Shown here piece by piece: positions 24,773 through 33,848 of a stretch of 64,000 nucleotides of DNA. The notes under the pieces were generated by a model that had not been told where the DNA came from, did no database searches, and worked only from the letters and a program-made list of their open reading frames with translations. A program made the position numbers and the translations under genes. The first letter of the stretch is position 1. Every line of letters starts with the position of its first letter. This DNA comes from JBNPEO01 sp050490315. Its GTDB lineage: Bacteria > Actinomycetota > Actinomycetes > Actinomycetales > Micrococcaceae. The DNA is taken from contig NZ_JBNPEO010000002.1 in assembly GCF_050490315.1 (NCBI RefSeq), forward strand, positions 1 to 64,000. Direction: 5' to 3'.

Positions 24773-25411
24773 GTGACATCCGCGACCCATGCCCCCAGTA
24801 CCCCGGCGCACCCGACGCTGAACCGACCCAACATGGTTTCCGTAGGAACCGTTGTGTGGCTCTCTAGTGAATTGATGTTCTTCGCAGGACTCTTTGCTAT
24901 GTACTTCACACTCCGTTCTACTTCCGGTGAACTTTGGGCGGAAGAAACCTTGAAGTTGAACTTCCCGTTCGCTTTGGTTAACACGATCGTCCTGGTAGCC
25001 AGTTCCTTCACTTGCCAGATGGGCGTTTTCGCCGCTGAGCGACTTCAACCCCGCCGCACCGGTGGCCCTCTGCAGTTTGCGCGCTGGGGCATGACCGAGT
25101 GGTTCGTACTCACCTTCATCATGGGGGCCTTCTTCGTTGCAGGCCAGACCACTGAGTACGCAATGCTCGTCTCTGAGCACATTACTCTGTCGGCCAACGC
25201 CTATGGCTCTGCTTTCTACATGACCACCGGCTTCCACGGTTTGCACGTGATCGGCGGTCTAGTGGCCTTCTTGTTCATCATCGGACGCGCATTTGCGGCC
25301 AAGAAGTTCGGTCACTTCGAAGCAACCTCGGCAATCGTTGTCTCGTACTACTGGCACTTCGTAGACGTTGTGTGGATCGGCCTGTTCTTGGTCATCTACG
25401 TTTTGAAGTAG
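24773..25411 (+). CDS. ctaE: cytochrome c oxidase subunit III CtaE
   Basis: The 212-residue membrane protein is subunit III of the aa3 oxidase, which supports proton pumping and stability of subunit I. It starts with SATHAPSTPAHPTLNRPNMVSVGTVVWLSSELMFFAGLFAMYFTLR and ends with AIVVSYYWHFVDVVWIGLFLVIYVLK, both diagnostic of actinobacterial CtaE. The GTG at 24773 is chosen because it gives the conserved N-terminus; the frame upstream crosses the promoter. It is first in ctaE-qcrC-qcrA-qcrB. Confidence 0.95.
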   Translation: MTSATHAPSTPAHPTLNRPNMVSVGTVVWLSSELMFFAGLFAMYFTLRSTSGELWAEETLKLNFPFALVNTIVLVASSFTCQMGVFAAERLQPRRTGGPLQFARWGMTEWFVLTFIMGAFFVAGQTTEYAMLVSEHITLSANAYGSAFYMTTGFHGLHVIGGLVAFLFIIGRAFAAKKFGHFEATSAIVVSYYWHFVDVVWIGLFLVIYVLK

Positions 25412-25491
25412 AAGCACAGTTTTATGTACGCCCACTCAATTTTCACACCGGTTTCACCAACCGGCGCAGGATCGAATAAAGGAACCACCAA

Positions 25492-26280
25492 GTGAAGGCA
25501 CTTTCGCAAAAGCGACGTCATCCACTGGCAGCAATGGCACTGCTGCTTATGGGTCTGCTGATTACTGGTGGGCTTTATGCGGCCGCAACCACTGTCAACC
25601 AAGCCAAGGCTGAAACTCAGAGCTACAGCGCTGCGGACACCGAAGAGGGTCAAAAAATCTTCGCCGCAAACTGTGCGACGTGTCACGGCATGGGTGCTAG
25701 CGGAACCAAAGACGGACCATCATTGGTCGGTGTTGGCGCTGCTGCTGTCGACTTCCAGGTTGGTACCGGCCGTATGCCCATGCAGTTGAATGGCCCGCAG
25801 GCACAGAAGAAGCCGCGCCAGTTCAATGACGAGCAGACCAAGCAGCTCGCCGCTTACGTTGCTTCGTTGGCCCCCGGCCCCTCCGTCCCCGATGCTTCGG
25901 CGCTCGACGAAAAGGGCGATGCTGCCAAGGGTGGAGAGTTGTTCCGCGTGAACTGCGCCATGTGCCACAACGCTGCCGCTGCCGGTGGTGCTCTGACTCG
26001 AGGTAAGTTCGCTCCGTCTCTTGCCGGTGTTTCTGGTCAGCACATTTACGAAGCAATGGCCACCGGCCCACAGAACATGCCCGTATTCAGCGACGCAAAC
26101 ATCTCCCCTGAAGGCAAACGCGACATCATCACCTTCCTGAAGCAGATCGAAGCTAACGGCTCCCCTGGTGGAAACGACCTCGGCGCCTTGGGCCCGGTAT
26201 CCGAGGGCTTGTTTGTTTGGGTCGCTGGTCTGGGCGTAGTTATTGCGTTCACCATCTGGCTGACGTCTCGCACGTCCTAG
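25492..26280 (+). CDS. qcrC: dihaem cytochrome c subunit QcrC of the bcc complex
   Basis: The 262-residue subunit carries two c-type haem sites, CATCH at 61-65 and CAMCH at 155-159, on a domain held outside the membrane by an N-terminal and a C-terminal helix. In actinobacteria it replaces cytochrome c1 and a soluble cytochrome c, passing electrons directly to the aa3 oxidase. The GTG start gives MKALSQKRRHPLAA, as in relatives. It lies 80 bp after ctaE. Confidence 0.95.
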   Translation: MKALSQKRRHPLAAMALLLMGLLITGGLYAAATTVNQAKAETQSYSAADTEEGQKIFAANCATCHGMGASGTKDGPSLVGVGAAAVDFQVGTGRMPMQLNGPQAQKKPRQFNDEQTKQLAAYVASLAPGPSVPDASALDEKGDAAKGGELFRVNCAMCHNAAAAGGALTRGKFAPSLAGVSGQHIYEAMATGPQNMPVFSDANISPEGKRDIITFLKQIEANGSPGGNDLGALGPVSEGLFVWVAGLGVVIAFTIWLTSRTS

Positions 26281-26378
26281 TTGTATCGCGAACACAGATT
26301 TTCCGCTTGTACCCAAAGCGGTTTGATATTGAAAACTAACTCGGCACCCGCCGATTTGAGAGAAGGATGAGGGGAATT

Positions 26379-27449
26379 ATGGGCAACCATAGTGACGGCA
26401 GTCCGGAACCTTCGGGCACCGTAGCTACGGCTGGTCAAGATGATGCAGAGAAGTTCCAGGATCCTGGAATTCCCCCGCACCGTTTGCGCCTAGCAGATAC
26501 GAACCCCAAAGCAGCCAAGCGGGCAGAGAAGCAGGTGGCAATCCTCTTTTTGATTTCCGTCGTAGGCACCCTGCTCTTCTTGGGCGCTTACTTCGCTATC
26601 GATTTGGGCCAAGACACCAGCATCGCCACCATTCGGACTCAGAACCTGTTGTTGGGTCTGGGTACGGCATTCGCCATGCTGGGTATTGGTACTGGAATTG
26701 TTCACTGGGCCAAGGCCCTTATGCCGGATCACGAAGTTGCTGAACTTCGCCACGAGATTCGCAGTGAAGAGGACCGCCAAGCAGCAGTTCGTATTGTTGA
26801 TGAGATCGTAGAAGAAACCGGCATCAAGCGCCGTCCGCTGATCCGTAACACCCTGTTAGGGGCTGTGGCTTTGGCGCCGTTGCCTGCATTGGCAGTGTTC
26901 GGGGATCTGGGACCGCGCCCGGATGACAAGTTGGCTCACACCATGTGGGCACCGGAGAACGGCAAGCTCAAGCGTTTGACCCGCGATCCTGATGGCACCC
27001 CCATCAAGGCTTCTGATGTCACCATGGGTTCTGCATTCCACGTTATTCCTGAAGGTCTCAACGAACTCCACGAGGGCAAGCTCAATGCAAAGGCAAAGGC
27101 AGTTGTTCTGTTGATGCGTTTGGATCCGGCTTCCTTGCACCCGTCACCGGGCCGTGAAGACTGGGGTTACAACGGCATTGTTGCCTACTCTAAGATTTGC
27201 ACCCACGTTGGTTGCCCCGTGGCTTTGTACGAACAGCAGACGCACCACCTGCTGTGCCCCTGTCACCAATCCACATTTGATCTCACCAACGAGTGCGCTG
27301 TGATCTTCGGACCGGCTAGCCGCCCGTTGCCCCAGTTGCCGATCGCTGTTGATGCCGAGGGTTACCTCGTTGCCACGAGCGATTTCCATGAACCTGTAGG
27401 ACCGAGTTACTGGGAGCGTGACGAGCATGAGCGCAACAACAACAGCTGA
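26379..27449 (+). CDS. qcrA: Rieske iron-sulfur subunit QcrA of the bcc complex
   Basis: The 356-residue Rieske protein has the three N-terminal helices typical of actinobacteria (QVAILFLISVVGTLLFLGAYF, NLLLGLGTAFAMLGIG and RNTLLGAVALAPLPAL). The cluster motifs CTHVGCP and CPCHQSTFDL near residues 275 and 295 hold the [2Fe-2S] group that takes electrons from menaquinol. The ATG at 26379 has GAGGGG in front; an ATG 12 bases earlier is also possible. The 3' end overlaps qcrB by 23 bp. Confidence 0.94.
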   Translation: MGNHSDGSPEPSGTVATAGQDDAEKFQDPGIPPHRLRLADTNPKAAKRAEKQVAILFLISVVGTLLFLGAYFAIDLGQDTSIATIRTQNLLLGLGTAFAMLGIGTGIVHWAKALMPDHEVAELRHEIRSEEDRQAAVRIVDEIVEETGIKRRPLIRNTLLGAVALAPLPALAVFGDLGPRPDDKLAHTMWAPENGKLKRLTRDPDGTPIKASDVTMGSAFHVIPEGLNELHEGKLNAKAKAVVLLMRLDPASLHPSPGREDWGYNGIVAYSKICTHVGCPVALYEQQTHHLLCPCHQSTFDLTNECAVIFGPASRPLPQLPIAVDAEGYLVATSDFHEPVGPSYWERDEHERNNNS

Positions 27450-29115
27450 AAGCTCTACGTTCACCCCAACCACCAAGGCTGGCAAGTTCACCAACTTTGT
27501 TGATGAGCGTGTGGGTGGGTCCGGAATTCTTCGAGAATTCGGTCGCAAGGTCTTCCCAGACCACTGGTCCTTTATGTTCGGTGAAGTGGCGCTGTACTCC
27601 TTCGTCATTTTGTTGCTCTCGGGCACGTTCTTGACGTTCTTCTTTGACCCTTCCATGGCGGAAACCCACTACCAGGGCAGCTACACTCCGCTCTACAACG
27701 TGGAGATGTCTGTGGCATACAACTCCTCCTTGAACATCTCCTTTGATGTTCGCGGTGGTCTGTTTATGCGCCAGGTACACCACTGGGCAGCACTTTTGTT
27801 CTCTGCCTCAGTTGCTGTTCACATGCTGCGCGTGTTCTTTACGGGTGCGTTCCGCAAGCCGCGTGAACTCAACTGGGTTGTTGGTGGCGTTCTGTTGATC
27901 CTGTCTTTGGCTGCGGGCTTCACCGGTTACTCACTCCCCGACGATCTGCTCTCTGGTAACGGTCTGCGAATCATTGACGGTGTTATCAAGTCGATCCCGG
28001 TCATCGGTACCTACATCTCGTTCTTCCTATTCGGCGGCGAGTTCCCAGGCACCGCGATCATCGGTCGTCTCTATGTTCTTCACATTCTCTTGGTTCCGGC
28101 CATGATCTTGCTGATGATCGTTGTCCACCTCTTTATGGTTGTGGTTCACAAGCACACGCAGTACCCCGGCCCGGGACGCAATGACGGAAACGTTGTTGGT
28201 TACCCATTGGGTCCGGTTTACGCAGCCAAGGCTGGTGGATTCTTCTTCATCGTCTTCGGCGTCATCGCTTTGATGGCAGCTATGTTTACCATCAACCCAA
28301 TTTGGAACTATGGTCCGTACGACCCCTCCCCCGTTTCCGCCGGTACTCAGCCTGACTGGTACATCGGATGGGTTGATGGCGCCTTGCGTCTGATGCCTGG
28401 TGTTATTGGAAATGTCGGAGGCTTCCGCCAGCACCTTGAGTTCATCATCTTTGGCCACGTGCTGACTTTGAATGTTCTTCTGCCGGCGCTAGTGCCAGCT
28501 GGATTGGTATTCACCGCTCTGTTCACCTATCCGTGGATCGAACGTTGGGTCACCAAGGACAACCGTGAACACCACGTTCTGGACCGTCCTCGTAATGCAC
28601 CCACCCGTACCGCGATTGGTGTTGCAGGCTTTGTGTTCTACTGCGTCCTCTGGGCCGCAGCTAGCTCTGACTTGATTGCAACTCACTTCCACGTTTCGCT
28701 CAATGATGTTACGTACTGGCTCCGCGCCCTGTTCTTCATTGGCCCGATTCTTGGATTCATCGTGACAAAGCGTGTTGCCTTGGCCCTTCAGCGTAAGGAC
28801 CGCGAGATTGCTCTGCACGGACGCGAGACTGGCCGCATTGTGCGCTTGCCTCACGGTGAGTTCATTGAGGTTCATGCACCGTTGGATGACTACAAGCGGT
28901 ACAAGCTGGTGGGCTTTGAGTCCCCCAAGCCGCTTCCTGCTCAGCCCAATGAAAACGGTGTTGTTGACCGCAAGGAGCGTCGTCGTGCGGCTCTGTCCAA
29001 GTGGTTCTTCGAGGACCGTGTAGCGCCGGCTACACCGGCAGAACTCGAGGCATCACACGGCCATGGTCACGATGCAGTTGAAGCTGGCACAGACGCTAAG
29101 AGTCTGAGCCACTAG
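27427..29115 (+). CDS. qcrB: cytochrome b subunit QcrB of the bcc complex
   Basis: The 562-residue integral membrane protein binds the two b haems and the menaquinol sites of the bcc complex. It shows RQVHHWAALLFSASVAVHMLRVFFTGAFRKPRELNW (haem histidines), GFTGYSLPDDLLSGNGLRI and PVSAGTQPDWYIGWVDGALRL. The long hydrophilic C-terminal extension ends in a His-rich tail (SHGHGHDAVE). ATG 27427, with GGGAG 11 bases upstream, is preferred to the GTG at 27418. It is the last gene before a strong terminator. Confidence 0.95.
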   Translation: MSATTTAESSTFTPTTKAGKFTNFVDERVGGSGILREFGRKVFPDHWSFMFGEVALYSFVILLLSGTFLTFFFDPSMAETHYQGSYTPLYNVEMSVAYNSSLNISFDVRGGLFMRQVHHWAALLFSASVAVHMLRVFFTGAFRKPRELNWVVGGVLLILSLAAGFTGYSLPDDLLSGNGLRIIDGVIKSIPVIGTYISFFLFGGEFPGTAIIGRLYVLHILLVPAMILLMIVVHLFMVVVHKHTQYPGPGRNDGNVVGYPLGPVYAAKAGGFFFIVFGVIALMAAMFTINPIWNYGPYDPSPVSAGTQPDWYIGWVDGALRLMPGVIGNVGGFRQHLEFIIFGHVLTLNVLLPALVPAGLVFTALFTYPWIERWVTKDNREHHVLDRPRNAPTRTAIGVAGFVFYCVLWAAASSDLIATHFHVSLNDVTYWLRALFFIGPILGFIVTKRVALALQRKDREIALHGRETGRIVRLPHGEFIEVHAPLDDYKRYKLVGFESPKPLPAQPNENGVVDRKERRRAALSKWFFEDRVAPATPAELEASHGHGHDAVEAGTDAKSLSH

Positions 29116-29131
29116 TTCAGCAAGAGTTCAC

Positions 29132-29176
29132 AAAAGGGAGGGTGTCCTGGTTCGCAACCGGGACACCCTCCCTTTT
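29132..29176 (+). terminator. strong terminator after qcrB
   Basis: AAAAGGGAGGGTGTCC and its exact complement form a 16-bp stem, extended by an inner GGTT/AACC pairing, followed by TTTTGTTT. It closes the ctaE-qcrCAB operon and may also stop the convergent dasR-like gene. Confidence 0.9.
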
Positions 29177-29215
29177 GTTTGCCTCGGGTTCCAATAGCTA
29201 TCCCCAGAATGTCTT

Positions 29216-30010
29216 CTAGAACCGCGTCGAACCGGTAGCCGAATACGGTCGGCTCGAACGAACGCCAGGCCGTTGGAGCGGCACCCAGAGCTTGTAGCGG
29301 TCAGCCCTGTAATAAGAGACCGAGTAGTCGACCATCGTTTTTGATACAAAGGCATGTCGTTGGATTTTTAGTAACGGCGCCCCTATGTCTACCTTGAGCA
29401 AGTGCGAAATCGACGCTGAGGCCGCAGTAGCCTCGATCATGTCCTCTCCCCACTCCATCACCAGCCCATATCTTTCATTGAGTACGTTGTAGAGAGAGTT
29501 TGGCGGTTTCTCATCCAGAATGCCTGGCACACGGTGTGCGGGGATAAAGTTCTCGTCCACGCTCATCGGCTCCCCGTCAGCGAGAAGAAGACGACGAAAC
29601 CTGACCACGGGCGTGCCCTCATCTACTTCAAGTTCCCGGGCCAGGAGTACACTCGCCGCTATCTGTTCGAAACTCAAAACGCGAGCGGCAGGGACCATTC
29701 CGCGGCGTTGCATTTCTTCGCTGTAGGAAGTCAGTTTTACTTGTAGATCGAGTTTGGGGCGGGTCACAAACGTCCCCAAGCCTACAACGCGCTCCACTAC
29801 TCCTTCAGCAACCAATGCGTCGATGGACTGGCGTACCGTCATCCGAGCAAGGCCAAATCGTTGGCAGAGGTCGCGTTCTGAGGGGAGCCCGGCACCTGGT
29901 GAACACTCGTTGAGAGCATAGTTACGCAGAAGCTGACGCAGCTGCAGGTGGAGAGCTGTGCCAGAATTTCGCTCGATTTCTCCGTGGATGCGGCGGGGAT
30001 CAGTAAACAC
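29216..30010 (-). CDS. dasR: GntR/HutC-family regulator, DasR-like
   Basis: The 264-residue protein has an N-terminal winged helix-turn-helix (ALHLQLRQLLRNYALNECSPGAGLPSERDLCQRFGLARMTVRQSIDALVAEGVVERVVGLGTFV) and a C-terminal UTRA effector domain (SYSEEMQRRGMVPAARVLSFEQI; DYSVSYYRADRYKLWV). DasR/NagR-type members sense glucosamine-6-phosphate or N-acetylglucosamine-6-phosphate. The GTG start follows GGGAG. A near-consensus dre operator lies 50 bp upstream, and the divergent neighbour is ptsH, a known DasR target in Streptomyces; both support the DasR assignment. The symbol is by resemblance and context. Confidence 0.8.
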   Translation of the reverse strand: MFTDPRRIHGEIERNSGTALHLQLRQLLRNYALNECSPGAGLPSERDLCQRFGLARMTVRQSIDALVAEGVVERVVGLGTFVTRPKLDLQVKLTSYSEEMQRRGMVPAARVLSFEQIAASVLLARELEVDEGTPVVRFRRLLLADGEPMSVDENFIPAHRVPGILDEKPPNSLYNVLNERYGLVMEWGEDMIEATAASASISHLLKVDIGAPLLKIQRHAFVSKTMVDYSVSYYRADRYKLWVPLQRPGVRSSRPYSATGSTRF

Positions 30011-30059
30011 GGCTACTCCCCTGCGTGTGGCTCATGGCTTCAGTTTAGAACGAAAGCAG

Positions 30060-30075
30060 CCTGGTCTAGTCCACT
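30060..30075. promoter_or_regulatory. dre-like DasR operator
   Basis: The 16 bases CCTGGTCTAGTCCACT match the Streptomyces dre consensus ACTGGTCTAGACCACT at 14 positions. The site lies between the divergent dasR-like gene and ptsH, so it fits autoregulation and control of HPr. This is by pattern match only. Confidence 0.72.
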
Positions 30076-30255
30076 GCCCGACCGCGAAATTCAACCCGTG
30101 ACGGATAGTCGACTGCACATCATGGGCATATTGGAACCGGAGCACACCTTACGTCCACCCGCTGGCCACTGCAGTAACACTTATCCGCCACGCTTCGGTA
30201 ACCTAGCTAGGAAGACATTTTCGCGGCCGTAGCGCCGCACGTTCTAGGAGTGAAG

Positions 30256-30537
30256 TTGCCCTCAGTAAAGGCACGCGTTGCGGCTCAGGTGGGACTTCAT
30301 GCCCGCCCAGCTGCGTTATTTGTCCGTGCAGTCAGTGAGACTGGCCAAGCTGTAACCATTTCTAAGGCAGGGCGTCCACCGGTGGACGCCCGTTCGCTCT
30401 TGGAGGTTATGACTGAAGACTTTCCTCACAATTGTGAGGTGGAATTACGTCTCGAGGACAGTGGCGCGCTCTCAGCTGAAGCGGGCGTAGAACTACTAGA
30501 AGGCCTCGCAGAAGTACTGGAACGCCCGGAGCAATAA
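30256..30537 (+). CDS. ptsH: phosphocarrier protein HPr
   Basis: HPr passes phosphate from enzyme I to sugar-specific PTS components. The 93-residue protein has the active-site block GLHARPAALFV, with His at about 15, and the Ser-containing block PPVDARSLLEVM. The TTG at 30256 has AGGAG five bases upstream and gives the usual short N-terminus; a GTG at 30250 overlaps the ribosome binding site. It is divergent from the DasR-like gene. No other PTS gene is in the window. Confidence 0.9.
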   Translation: MPSVKARVAAQVGLHARPAALFVRAVSETGQAVTISKAGRPPVDARSLLEVMTEDFPHNCEVELRLEDSGALSAEAGVELLEGLAEVLERPEQ

Positions 30538-30583
30538 CTAGCCACTGTAATTGCCATGCGTCACTGGATCGGCACTTGAACAA

Positions 30584-30634
30584 CAAATGACGACGGCGGT
30601 TCCCACCAATGGTGGAAACCGCCGTCGTCATTTG
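30584..30634. terminator. bidirectional terminator between ptsH and ctaF
   Basis: Two 24-base arms (from CAAATGACGACGGCGG) pair with one mismatch around a three-base loop. It sits between convergent ptsH and ctaF. Confidence 0.9.
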
Positions 30635-30654
30635 TCTTATGGGGCTAAAGGCGC

Positions 30655-31056
30655 TTAGTGTGCGTGGTCCCCTCGGCTGTATTCAAAGACCCAACCAACG
30701 AGTCCAACGATTGCCAGACCGCCTGCAATGAAGGTCACCCAAAAACCAACTGCCAAGCCCAGGAAACCTCCTGCACAAGCCAATCCGAGCACCAACGGCC
30801 ACCAGCTCCAAGGGCTGAAGTGCCCTTGCTCGCCAGCGCCTTCGTGAATTTCTGCGTCGTCACGGTCTTCCGGACGGGCACCCACACGGCGACCGGTGAA
30901 ACCCAAGTAAGTTCCAATCATGCCGGCGAGTCCTCCGACGAGAAGGATTCCCAGGATACCCACCCATTCAGACCAGTTGCTCAAGAAACCGTAAATGATG
31001 GCCACGGGGACGAAGAAGAGGACACCTAGTCCGAAGAGCCTAGATTCGATTTTCAC
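30655..31056 (-). CDS. ctaF: cytochrome c oxidase subunit IV CtaF
   Basis: The 133-residue membrane protein is the small actinobacterial subunit IV of the aa3 oxidase. It has four helices: LFGLGVLFFVPVAIIYGFLS, GILGILLVGGLAGMIGTYLGFTGRR, PLVLGLACAGGFLGLAVGFW and TFIAGGLAIVGLVGWVFEY. The GTG start overlaps the ctaD stop by 4 bp (GTGA), so it is translationally coupled as the last gene of ctaC-ctaD-ctaF. Confidence 0.93.
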   Translation of the reverse strand: MKIESRLFGLGVLFFVPVAIIYGFLSNWSEWVGILGILLVGGLAGMIGTYLGFTGRRVGARPEDRDDAEIHEGAGEQGHFSPWSWWPLVLGLACAGGFLGLAVGFWVTFIAGGLAIVGLVGWVFEYSRGDHAH

Positions 31057-32774
31057 TTTGCGTTGTCCTTCTGATCGGCATTACCCAGAACGGCTGCTGC
31101 AACGCCAGGCTGCTGAACTGTGTGGTTCTGAGAGAGCTCCGGGTGGTGCAGGTCCAATGCCGGACGCTCTGAACGAATGCGGGGCAAGGAGGTGAAGTTG
31201 TGACGTGGCGGCGGGCAAGACGTTGCCCACTCAAGAGATGCACCGAAGCCCCAAGGGTCATCTACCTCAATCTTCTGGTCACTGCGCCAGGTGATGTATA
31301 CGTTCCAGAAGAACGGGATCATCGAGGCACCCAACACGAAGGAAGAGATGGTGGAGAACTGGTTCATCCATGTGAAGTTGTCTTCAACTAAGTAGTCAGC
31401 GTAACGACGCGGCATACCCATCACTCCAAGCCAGTGCTGGATGAGGAAGGTGCCGTGGAAGCCCAGGAACAGCATCCAGAAGTGGATCTTACCCAAACGT
31501 TCGTTGAGCATCTTGCCAGTCCACTTTGGCCACCAGAAGTAGAAGCCTGCGAACATCGCGAAGACCACGGTACCGAAGACAACGTAATGGAAGTGAGCAA
31601 CCACAAAGTAAGTATCAGACACGTGGAAGTCCAAGGGCGGTGAAGCCAAAATGATTCCGGTCAGACCACCAAAGAGGAAGGTGATCATAAAGCCGAGGCT
31701 CCAGAGCATCGGGGTCTCAAAAGTGATCGAGCCGCCCCAGAGCGTTCCAATCCAGTTGAAGAACTTCACACCAGTAGGTACTGCAATCAACATGGTCATA
31801 AAGGAGAAGAACGGCAACATCACAGAACCGGTCACGTACATGTGGTGAGCCCACACAGTTACGGAGAGCGCAGCAATAGAAATGGTTGCGTAGACCAAGC
31901 CCTTGTAACCGAAGATCGGCTTGCGGCTGAAGACCGGGAAGATCTCCGAAACGATACCGAAGAACGGAAGCGCAATGATGTAAACCTCAGGGTGACCAAA
32001 GAACCAGAAGAGGTGCTGCCATAGAACGGCACCGCCATTCTCAGGATCAAAGATGTGAGCACCAAAGCGTCGGTCTGCACCCAAAGCGAACAGAGCCGCT
32101 GCCAACGGCGGGAAAGCCATGAGAACCAAAATGGCAGTAACTAGTGTGTTCCAGGTGAAGATCGGCATACGCCACATGGTCATGCCCGGAGCACGCATGC
32201 AGATGATGGTGGTGATGAAGTTAACTGCACCGAGGATGGTTCCAAAACCGGACAGAGCCAAACCGAAGACCCAAAGGTCCCCACCAATGCCTGGGCTAAA
32301 GGTGGTGTTAGACAGCGGCGCATATGCGAACCAACCGAACGAGGCAGCACCTTGAGGGGTGATGAAGCCGGAGACGGCAATGGTGGAACCAAAGAGGAAG
32401 AACCAGAAAGCCAATGCGTTCAATCGCGGGAAGGCAACGTCGGGAGCACCAATTTGCAGTGGCATCATCACGTTTGCAAAACCTGCGAACAGCGGGGTTG
32501 CAAACATCAAAAGCATCACGGTGCCGTGCATCGTGAACAGCTGGTTGTACTGCTCTTTGGTCTGCAGGATCTGCATACCGGGTTCAAAAAGCTCAGCACG
32601 AATCAGTAGCGCCATAACGCCACCGAAGCAGAAAAATACGAACGAGGAGATCAGGTACATGTAACCGATCGTCTTGTGGTCCGTAGACGTGATCCAGTTG
32701 ACGACGATGCGTCCCTTGGACTTGGGCACAACCGGAGCGTCTAGCACTCCGGCGGATTGGGTATAGGTTGCCAC
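31053..32774 (-). CDS. ctaD: cytochrome c oxidase subunit I CtaD
   Basis: Subunit I holds haem a, haem a3 and CuB and reduces oxygen to water while pumping protons. The 573-residue protein has WQHLFWFFGHPEVYIIALPFFG with the cross-linked His-Tyr motif, VWAHHMYVTG, and HFHYVVFGTVVFAMFAGFYFWWPK with haem ligands. The C-terminal tail has LEWATSCPPPRHNF, usual for actinobacteria. The GTG start has AAGGGA in front. It starts 9 bp after the ctaC stop. Confidence 0.96.
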   Translation of the reverse strand: MATYTQSAGVLDAPVVPKSKGRIVVNWITSTDHKTIGYMYLISSFVFFCFGGVMALLIRAELFEPGMQILQTKEQYNQLFTMHGTVMLLMFATPLFAGFANVMMPLQIGAPDVAFPRLNALAFWFFLFGSTIAVSGFITPQGAASFGWFAYAPLSNTTFSPGIGGDLWVFGLALSGFGTILGAVNFITTIICMRAPGMTMWRMPIFTWNTLVTAILVLMAFPPLAAALFALGADRRFGAHIFDPENGGAVLWQHLFWFFGHPEVYIIALPFFGIVSEIFPVFSRKPIFGYKGLVYATISIAALSVTVWAHHMYVTGSVMLPFFSFMTMLIAVPTGVKFFNWIGTLWGGSITFETPMLWSLGFMITFLFGGLTGIILASPPLDFHVSDTYFVVAHFHYVVFGTVVFAMFAGFYFWWPKWTGKMLNERLGKIHFWMLFLGFHGTFLIQHWLGVMGMPRRYADYLVEDNFTWMNQFSTISSFVLGASMIPFFWNVYITWRSDQKIEVDDPWGFGASLEWATSCPPPRHNFTSLPRIRSERPALDLHHPELSQNHTVQQPGVAAAVLGNADQKDNAK

Positions 32775-32783
32775 GAGCGTCCC

Positions 32784-33656
32784 TTACTTCTTCTCGTTCA
32801 GATTCGGGTTGCGGTCGTACTTCGAGCCCAAGAGTCCGGTGTTGCCGTCAGCACGGAGCTGGTCCATGTGTGCCTGGAACTCGGAATCGGAGACCACCTT
32901 CACGCGGAACAGCATCTCAGAGTGGTACTCGCCGCAAAGTTCAGCACACTTACCGTCGTAGGTGCCTTCTTTGGTGGGCGTGAAGTTGATGTAGTTGGTC
33001 TTGCCTGGAATCATGTCTCGCTTCTGCAAGAAAGCAGGAACCCAGAAAGAGTGGATAACATCACGGGAGTTCAGCTGAAGCTCAACCGTCTTGTTAACCG
33101 GGAGGTACAAGGTTGGCAATTCTTCTTTGTCAATCTTGTCGCCGGTCAAGTGCGCCTGAACACCTGCTTCATGCAGGTCCTCAGTGATCACATTGCCCTT
33201 GGTGTAGTTGAAGTCCCAGGCCCACTGCTTACCTCGAACGTCAACAACGACGTCGGCTGGCTTGGAACGGTCATCAATGGCTTGCTGATCCTGATCCGTG
33301 AAGTAGAAGAGAACCAAAACCATAAAGAGCGGGATGGTTAAGTAAAAAATTTCAAGCGGCAGGTTGTAACTGACCTGCTTGGGGAAACCAACGGTTCCCT
33401 TGCGGCGACGGTAGGCAATGATGCACCAAATGATGAGGCCCCACGTCACGGCACCAACGGCAATAGCCGCAATCCAGGAGTTAACCCAGAGGTCAATAAT
33501 GGAGCCAGTGTGATTGGTGGTATCCCTATCAGAAGGGAGCCAGCCTTTCTCAGCCTCTGATGAACACCCGGTCAAAACCAACGCGCCGGCTACCGCCAGA
33601 CCCGAGATCCCTACGATCTTGTTGCGTCGGCTGCCGGTTTGGTTCTGCGAACTCAC
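32784..33656 (-). CDS. ctaC: cytochrome c oxidase subunit II CtaC (lipoprotein)
   Basis: Subunit II accepts electrons from the bcc complex at the CuA centre. The 290-residue protein has a lipoprotein signal (ALVLTGC), two membrane helices, and the CuA block CAELCGEYHSEM near residue 241, with the upstream His in VIHSFWVPAF. The GTG at 33656 follows GGAAGGGCC; a longer frame to 33695 lacks support. It is first of three genes. Confidence 0.95.
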   Translation of the reverse strand: MSSQNQTGSRRNKIVGISGLAVAGALVLTGCSSEAEKGWLPSDRDTTNHTGSIIDLWVNSWIAAIAVGAVTWGLIIWCIIAYRRRKGTVGFPKQVSYNLPLEIFYLTIPLFMVLVLFYFTDQDQQAIDDRSKPADVVVDVRGKQWAWDFNYTKGNVITEDLHEAGVQAHLTGDKIDKEELPTLYLPVNKTVELQLNSRDVIHSFWVPAFLQKRDMIPGKTNYINFTPTKEGTYDGKCAELCGEYHSEMLFRVKVVSDSEFQAHMDQLRADGNTGLLGSKYDRNPNLNEKK

Positions 33657-33775
33657 GGACGGCCCTTCCTCTTCATAACTTCGCGCCAGCAGCACGACGT
33701 GCCACCGTTGCTTACTAAGTTTTACTACTCGGTGTAGAGCTTACCGCTATCAAGAGTTTTTCGCCCACATAACAG

Positions 33776-33817
33776 CCGTGTGCGTCGAAGCTTCTTAGGA
33801 AGCTTCGACGCACACGG
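33776..33817. terminator. 19-bp perfect hairpin between erpA and ctaC
   Basis: Arms 33776-33794 and 33799-33817 (CCGTGTGCGTCGAAGCTTC and complement) pair perfectly around a TTAG loop. It lies 31 bp after the erpA stop and insulates ctaC from erpA. Only a weak T-run follows on the minus strand. Confidence 0.8.
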
Positions 33818-33848
33818 TATTTTGCTTTGAAATTTGAGGCTTTTGAGA

